From the NCBI GenBank assembly GCA_947044365.1, contig OX345645.1, forward strand, positions 5,833,741 to 5,897,740: a stretch of 64,000 bases of DNA, given 5' to 3'. Of the stretch, positions 57,801 through 64,000 are shown piece after piece. Origin of the DNA: Petrosia ficiformis. Its lineage: Eukaryota > Porifera > Demospongiae > Haplosclerida > Petrosiidae. A program made the translations under genes and the position numbers. Within the stretch, counting starts at the first letter, position 1, and each line of letters begins with the position of its first letter. A model generated the notes under the pieces. The model worked only from the letters and a program-made list of their open reading frames with translations, was not told the origin of the DNA and did not search any database.

Positions 57801-59946
57801 CCATGATCTCTTCATTCCTTCTGGTTCAGAAAGACATCCTCCATGTCCCTTAATGAGTCCTAGTTGTCCAAACTTGTCACCACCAACACGTCGATCTAAC
57901 AAGTCATTATATACTACAGGATTTTGAAGATATCGATCACGCAATCCTTGAACAAACTTGTCAGTATCAGTGGTGATTTCAGACGATATGACATCTAGTG
58001 ACACACCTGTGTTAATGTATATTAGAATTTGATAAATTTATAAAAGGACTATTTTTTAAATTCCTTACCTAACTCTTTCATCATAGTTTTACATATCATA
58101 GATATCACTGAGTAATTCTGATTGGTTAATACTCTACACAAAGAAATGAGTGTCTGTGGATTTTCATTGACTTTAAGAGATCTCTGAACTTCATTTAGTA
58201 ATTTACTGGCCTTCTCGTAACGAGGAACACTTGGAGTAGATATGATATTATCTTTAACAACATTAGATATTAGATCAACACTCCACAAATCATTAGCAAG
58301 TCTATTTGGGTCAGAGATCATATCAAGTATTTCAGAGAAATGTCTCTTCAGTACATTAGATGGTGTGGTCTGAACTGGTACACTAGATACTTGTGTACAT
58401 GAATCATCTATAGATTGTGGTTCTTCAGATGTAGAGGCTAAATGGAGATCAATTTTGAGTATAATAATAATTATAACAGTATTATAAAGGTGAAACATTT
58501 CTCTTACAAGTATAAATCATTTCACACCCAATGGTAAAATAAGTACTGAATGTGTACAATGAAATGAACTATCCATAGCTTAGGCAGATATGGGAATTTA
58601 TATTTATGGCCTGTAGAGCCTGATGGTTTGTTAAGGGATTAGTCTATATAACATATTTACATGCTTGTGTCACATAAGGTATACATAATACATAATTTGA
58701 AATTTAATCAATTAATCAATGTGGCATTTAAAAGAACAATATACCGTATAGCGGGAATTATTGGCGAAGGGAAAAATTGGCGAAAATGCACAATCCCAGG
58801 TGTTGGCAAAATTAATTTTGGCGAATTGCACGTGCACAGTTTGTGACACACCCACATCTAATCATTATACGTGTTGGTGAGAAGAATGAAGTCAGAGTTG
58901 ATTCTTCTGATTTTTCTATCTCCCTTTCCTTTAAAACAAAATCCAGGAGGTAAATGCAAGTCCCTCGTTTCTCTCTGGAAATACGTATACATCGACATCT
59001 TCACACGCTTCTATAGTAATTATGTAACACGTGTTTGTAGGTGTGGTCATGAAATTTGGTTGGAATTTAATTTGGCGTAATTTTGTAATTCGCCAATTTG
59101 CCAAAATTTCTCCTTCGCCAATAATTCCCGCTATACGGTATCAAGCTATAACCAGCAGGAGAAAAGCAGCTATTTCGAAGAAGAATGTGCTTACACAGGC
59201 TTTAGAGCTGAAGCATTACTTGATATAATTATATAGAGACATAATTATTATTAATTTTATTATATCATGTCAACATTTTATATTACCAAAATACATAGTG
59301 TTTAGTGTTTATATAGTAACATACTGTAATGAGATGAGTGTAGTTGAGACTTCGGCTGATTATCAAGATCCAATAGTTTTCTCAGTTTAGACTCAATATT
59401 CCCATCAGTTTCACACTGTTCAACTGCTGATAATAATCCCTCCCATGATGACTGTGGTGTGTTTGATATCCATGAATCCAATGCTTGTTCTAAAGCAAAG
59501 TGATAGTCCTGTGTTGTCTGTGCCTCTTCTCTTAACCTCTTTCTCTCACTAATAGAGATACCTATAATACCAGCAAGTCTGTTCCATTTCTCTGGTATAT
59601 TAAAACCACTCTGTTGAAGAATATTCAATGCTTCATTGGCAGTTAATTCTAAAGTGATAGATAAAAACTTATGATTGGAATCATTACAGTATTACAAACA
59701 AACCTCACCTATATTAATAGGTCCAGGATTAATCTCCACATCACCACATAGTAATAGTAGTATCATGACAATTGAAGAGGATAATACGACAGCTACAGTG
59801 AGCATTGCTGGAAATAACCTCAATGATCCCATCAACCATTCATCCACTGAGTGTGATACTTCTCCACGATCATATTTTGTCTTCGATCCTTTACCAGAAC
59901 AGTGCCATGTACCAATAGTAACCCTCCATTGTATTAGATCAATCAT
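54864..59946 (-). CDS. NLR immune receptor with 2A leader (NACHT-LRR), copy 2
   Basis: Four exons (minus strand): 59946-59709, 59648-59325, 58437-58069, 58006-54864. All introns are phase 1, giving 1357 residues. Exon 1 (1-79) opens MIDLIQWRVTIGTW, has a strong hydrophobic segment at about 46-66 and ends GDVEINPGP (68-76). Exon 2 (about 80-187) is death-domain-like (IPEKWNRLAGIIGISISERK). Exon 3 (about 188-310) is CARD-like and very close to copy 1. Exon 4 has Walker A GPPGVGKTT (about 417-425), Walker B MLLIFDGWDEF (about 492-502), a sensor-like VTSRTYAS, FLHLTIQEFLAAWW (about 702-715) and LRR-like repeats (N-[QKNRH]-[TS]-[LV]) to about residue 1240. Introns 1 and 3 are 60 and 62 bp. Intron 2 contains a complete MITE. 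The role is expected to be cytosolic immune or stress sensing, with ligand unknown. Confidence 0.9.
58585..58735. repeat. Diverged CCCTATGATTGCTTT-family fragment in NLR2 intron 2
   Basis: TTTATGGCCTGTAGAGCCTG, TTACATGCTTGTGTCACATA and AATGTGGCATTTAAAAGAAC correspond to 14477-14600 in copy 1 and to the 15898 element, so the insertion was present before duplication. Confidence 0.5.
58744..59138. mobile_element. 395-bp MITE inside NLR copy 2 intron 2
   Basis: About 27-bp inverted ends starting CCGTATAGCGGGAATTATTG and finishing ATAATTCCCGCTATACGG, flanked by TA on each side (58742-58743 and 59139-59140). Sub-terminal AATTGGCGAA/TTCGCCAATT repeats recur. Copy 1 lacks it at the matching position, so it inserted after the NLR duplication. 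Confidence 0.85.
59719..59745 (-). other. 2A-like ribosome-skipping motif, NLR copy 2
   Basis: Codons 68-76 encode GDVEINPGP preceded by ILLLLC, matching D-[VI]-E-x-N-P-G-P. Predicted skip is between Gly75 and Pro76. The donor GGTGAGG follows nine codons... more exactly ten bases after the motif, so the downstream chain keeps only P-I-N-I before the death-domain exon. Confidence 0.85.
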
Positions 59947-60124
59947 TTCTCATTACAAAACTATAGTGATATAAAACAATAAAATTTATTTTAAAATAAC
60001 ACATGATGTAGAATTATGAATTATAATAATTATCAATAGGAATATAATATACAGTATATAAACCATAGCATGAGTATTTCCCATATGGATTGATGTTAAT
60101 TATACTAATTACAATAGTATACAA

Positions 60125-60430
60125 GAATAATAAAAAAATACATTTTCAATAAAAACGAAAGGTGTAGGGACATCAAAACCCAAAAGGCATGCAAACAAAC
60201 CACTTCCATATAACCCAACATAAGTACTTACACTGCTATAAAGTATAAAGCAAAATACAAAAAGCTGTACTCATGTAGGTTTATATGGATACGGTTTGTT
60301 TAATTTGGGGTTATGTTAGCCTCCCAACTTTTTTCGCATGCGTTTTGGGTTTTGATGTCCCTACATAGTCTTTCATTTTTATTGAAAATGTTTTTTAAAA
60401 TTATTTTTGTTGCTATTGTTTTTTTTCTAA
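60125..60430. mobile_element. Palindromic MITE, copy 2
   Basis: Arms carrying ATTTTCAATAAAAACGAAAG, TCAAAACCCAAAAGGCATGC and CCACTTCCATATAACCCAAC, with their reverse complements to the right. It is the sibling of 28840-29175 and lies just upstream of NLR copy 2. Confidence 0.8.
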
Positions 60431-60780
60431 ATGGTGTAAATAGTTTTTTTTTTTGCATTGCAGAAATACTGGTTTAAGTTATATATCATGAAATCATACA
60501 ATCATATATTCATTAAAATTAGTTCATCAATGAAAATCAGTACTAGTCTTTGTATATACATTATTTATGTATCATTTCCACTAACCATGTAAATCAGTTG
60601 TAATAATACATTGTTAGGGTTATATGGTGATGTTTTTATTCTCACTCAAACATGAAATTATAGTATTCTGTGGTTTGTAGACTAGCCTTATATGGTTATT
60701 TCTTCAAACCCTAACAATGTCAGTACTTCTAATATAATTCTTATACTATATAAATACAACATTATTTTGTGATTCAGTAT

Positions 60781-60842
60781 AACAGATGTTATTTGTTATT
60801 ATAGACGTACTATTAATTTTATAATAACAAATAACACCTGTT
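60781..60842. repeat. Short hairpin
   Basis: AACAGATGTTATTTGTTATTATA pairs with TATAATAACAAATAACACCTGTT around a 16-base centre. It may be a small foldback insertion. Confidence 0.8.
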
Positions 60843-60989
60843 GGTTTAGAATGGTAAATACCATATATGGTATACACATTGTAATACTATGCTTTTTAAT
60901 GACATGTACTAGTGTATCAAGATCACAATACTCTAGTATTAGCCCAGTTTATCATAAGCGCCAAAGAATGCAATTAACATTGATGGGAA

Positions 60990-61312
60990 TTACGTCACAT
61001 CTGGAGTACGTTTCAGTCGCCATTTTCTAGCGCTTAATTACAGTTTTCAATGGAGAAACAGCTTGTCTTTGCACCGGTATTTCTACCATATATTCCAATT
61101 ATTAAAGCATTAAAAAATATTGGAATTTTTACCAAAGCATACTGTCCGTTCTGGTTTTCTGTAATATTGTTTGTGATTCCTGAGAACTAACTGAGAACAT
61201 TATAGTTGGTAAGTACAATAAAGCATCATAATTATTATAAATAAGCTAACTCGAAAGAATAGAAGACAAACTTCTTTTCAGTATATAAAATATAAATAAC
61301 ATTTATATAATT

Positions 61313-61364
<52 letters not shown>

Positions 61365-61655
61365 CATGATGCTTTATTGTACTTACTAACTACATGCTAT
61401 GATGTTATCGAAAATCACAAACAGTATTACAGAAAAGTAAACCTAATAAAAGCAGCAGTAACTGCAAATCGATGTCTTCTATTTTTTCTAGGTTAGCTCT
61501 GGTAAAGATTCTAATATTTTTTAACGCTTTAATAATTGGAATATATGGTAGAAATATCAATGAACTATTAGTCCAAAAACTGGCTGTTTCTCCATTGAAA
61601 ACTGTACTTAAGAGCTAGAAAATGGCCACTGAAATGTACTCCAGATGTGACGTAA
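60990..61655. mobile_element. 666-bp foldback element with (TA)n centre
   Basis: The left arm starts TTACGTCACATCTGGAGTAC and contains GCCATTTTCTAGCGCTTAA, TTTTCAATGGAGAAACAGC, TACCATATATTCCAATTATT and GTAAGTACAATAAAGCATCA. The right arm carries the reverse complements in the same order, with indels, around a TA run at about 61318-61362. Arms are roughly 300 bp. No ORF of note. Confidence 0.85.
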
Positions 61656-63030
61656 CATATAATTTCCTGTTCAATAAACATTCCTTACATACTTAACCTT
61701 ACGGTTAACTAGAGTATTATTACCTTAAAAGGAAAAAAAATTATCGCTTAGGAAGATAAAGTTATATTGACACTGAATACAGTAAAAGGTGAAGGAAATT
61801 AATTTCTACAGTATAGGAAATGTGTCTCAATATTACATGTCTCTCTTCCTTGTGAGAGTTTATTCAATACAGCTAGACAATTACTATACACATTCATTGA
61901 TTAGTGATTGGCAGTACCACTTCCAATGCATAAGAGGAAACAAAATTCTGCTATGGGCTCCCATGCTTTCTTCGCCTATACTATATACTGAAGATGTCAG
62001 CAATGACCTGAGTAGGATCAACTATTGCTCCAGGTAGCAGTACATACCAAGTACTATCACACTATATGCTAATCCATTTGAAAGATAAAATTTCATAAAT
62101 GAGGTGAAGTATAAACATGTTCACTATCAAGTAATGAATCCATAGTATTCATTTATTAAATTATTCCATACTTTGATACCAGCCCCAGACAGTATTCAGT
62201 ATTTGTATCAATGAAATTCCTGGTATCACTCATTATACATATTGATTTTTGTATGGATACACACAGTAATTGAAGATACATTTACACTTATAAATTACAT
62301 GTAATAACCGCAATAAAGAGTAAAATATCAACTGAAAACATGAATAACGATTATTCAACTCACCTAAAGATGAGATTACTAGCCGGGTTGTACATAAAGA
62401 ACTGTATTTCAGGTTCATCAATTAAACTGCTGGTGAGCCACACCTTCAATAACATTATTAATTATAATAGTTCCGCCCTTTTCGGCTTTCTGAGTCCCAC
62501 GTGGGCTCCAAGGAATTTGCAAGAAAGGGACTCCTGTTGTCTGGGTACCCGCACCTTCGCTTGGAGATAGCGGATTTGTAGTTTGTAATGAATGTTGTAT
62601 GTATTATATATAGTTCTTTAAAGATTTGCATCAAAGAATGAAGACTTACTGATGAGATTTTAGAGCTATAAAGGATGGTGCTTTTCCTTACCTACTCACT
62701 CATTCTGATAACAAGACTCAAGAATCAAGGTCCAACTTATTCTCCAAATTCGTCAATGTGATGATGCATTACCTGATGTAACACCGACAAGAGAAGCATT
62801 TTGTCATTTTATTCAGGTATAGTATCAAATACTTCGAGGGAGAACTAATTTTGGGGACTCTGATATTTTTATGAGAGGTATAATTTTTTTCTGTTTCTAA
62901 AGAAGAATTTAGTATAGTAAACATTACATATGGTGGGAACAAGGAGGGCTATATACTTTATATTTCTCAGAATCAAATTTCATGGGTTAAAAGCCACAAA
63001 AAGTTTTGGTAAAATTTTAATGCAATAATT
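61656..63030. other. Mostly unannotated; one candidate exon
   Basis: About 62711-62816 reads as a plausible plus-strand exon: RIKVQLILQIRQCDDALPDV then TPTREAFCHFIQ, ending at a GTATAG donor. The acceptor is uncertain and the family unknown. About 62440-62575 is GC-richer, with GTCCCACGTGGGCTCC and CGCACCTTCGCTTGGAG words of unclear origin. Nothing else is supported. Confidence 0.3.
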
Positions 63031-63039
63031 ATGTGGACT

Positions 63040-63425
63040 TTTTCGACTCCTCCCTCTACTATCTCCTCCGCCTTTTCTCACTCCTCTCTTTACTATTTCG
63101 TCCTCCTTCTCTCACTTCTCACTCTATTACCTTCTCCTTCTCTTACTCCTCCCTCTGTCTCTTCTTTCTCTTTCTCCTCCCTCTACTATCTCTTCCTCCT
63201 CTTATTCCTCTCCGTATTATCTCTTCCTTCTTCTCTTACTTCTCTCTCCTTCCTTTTCTCATACCTCTACTGTCTCCTCTTTCTCCTCCCTCTATTATCT
63301 CTTTCTTCACTTCTCTTCACTCCTCTCTTCTTATCCTCATCTCTTCATCCTCCTCTCATCTCTTCATCTTCCTCTTATTTTTCCTATCTTTGTCTTCTCC
63401 CTATCTTGTCCTCTTCCTCATATAC
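63040..63425. repeat. CT-rich low-complexity tract
   Basis: TCCTCCCTCTACTATCTC-type irregular repeats. The Leu/Ser-rich frames through it are compositional artefacts. Confidence 0.9.
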
Positions 63426-64000
63426 AGTCACACACAGTTTTGTTTCAGTTGTTGTTTTAGGACTAGTGATAAAATGTTAGACACTGTTATGTACATACAT
63501 GTATGTAACAGTTATTAGATATAAGAGTTATTGCTCAATTCCTGTTACCAAGATAAAATGTACATTTGTACATGTTATTATAATCATAACCATAAATTCA
63601 TCATCATGGTTTTGTAATTATGATGAGCATTTTTTGATTGTAATTGTAATCAGTCTCAGTAATCATGGTGTATGTCTTTGTAATCAGCCCCAACCCAATT
63701 AACTTGTAAAATATGTTCTGTAGATCAGATTATACATTCACTAGCCAAATGTCACATAGTTCCTTGTTAATCATTTCCAGAGTGGTCTCTTTCATTCTTT
63801 GTTGTTTTACCATTTTTATGAAGTTAGAATTAGCCTCACCTGTGTCATAATTGATATATAACATTCTCCATTGTGTAACTAGTGGATACAAATATGAGGC
63901 ATGTTCATAATAAAAAATCATACCAATGTTAGTAATTTTTCACAATCCCAGATTTTGCCCACATTTGTAATTTACATGTAGGAGGTTGCCAAAATTGGAC
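63426..64000. other. No supported gene
   Basis: A 63-codon minus-strand frame at 63730-63921 (for example GEANSNFIKMVKQQRMKETT) has protein-like composition but no motif, and its context is cut by the window end. Confidence 0.3.

Noticed and set aside
61318..61362. Replication-origin-like AT run
   Set aside because: It is the centre of a foldback element. A TA microsatellite alone is no evidence for an origin.
63031..63518. 149- and 161-codon Ser/Leu-rich frames
   Set aside because: Low-complexity CT tract. The two frames overlap each other and show no domain.

Overview
The window looks like nuclear DNA of a basal metazoan, most likely a demosponge such as Amphimedon queenslandica. This is inferred from gene structure and families, not from any search. 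It is AT-rich, has GT-AG introns that can be under 65 bp, carries NACHT-LRR immune receptors of the type expanded in sponges, and is crowded with short inverted-repeat transposons and CATA microsatellites. There is no bacterial gene organisation.

The main genes are two paralogous NLR genes on the minus strand about 44 kb apart (10461-15470 and 54864-59946). Both resolve into four exons with matching phases: a short leader exon ending in a 2A-like ribosome-skipping motif (GDVESNPGP or GDVEINPGP), a death-domain-like exon, a CARD-like exon, and a large NACHT plus LRR exon. Each is followed, convergently, by the same orphan 3' exon on the plus strand, so a block of about 5 kb was duplicated. Between and around them lie: the first exons of a myotubularin-like gene (390-1770, plus); a small two-exon gene behind an NRF-1-like site (8018-8380); a candidate six-exon gene for a 96-residue single-span membrane protein (30350-32268); and a nine- or ten-exon NUP188-like segment (44492-47921) with two in-frame stops and a one-base shift, probably a truncated pseudogene.

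The rest is dominated by mobile DNA. There is a complete non-autonomous pogo-like element (8559-9945) that pairs a CENP-B-type DNA-binding ORF with a HIRAN-like ORF. A decayed non-LTR retrotransposon lies at 16690-18180, a decayed Ty3-type gag-protease remnant at 21950-22770 and a RecQ-like helicase relic between inverted repeats at 640-1437. Many MITEs are present, several with exact target-site duplications, along with two large foldback elements. A repeated retroelement-like segment (5545-6400 and 27457-28035) carries a complete type I hammerhead ribozyme in both copies. Tandem arrays occupy 20160-21900, 26610-26920, 37560-38157, 39391-40850 and 45670-45980. A CATA-type microsatellite domain with higher-order repeats covers about 49900-54660, immediately downstream of the second NLR gene.

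The clearest biology is innate immune sensing. The NLR architecture (leader, 2A, two death-fold modules, NTPase switch, LRR) would yield mostly cytosolic receptor released from the leader by ribosome skipping, plus possibly a minority keeping the hydrophobic leader. The 2A motif and hammerhead ribozymes are the strongest unusual signals.
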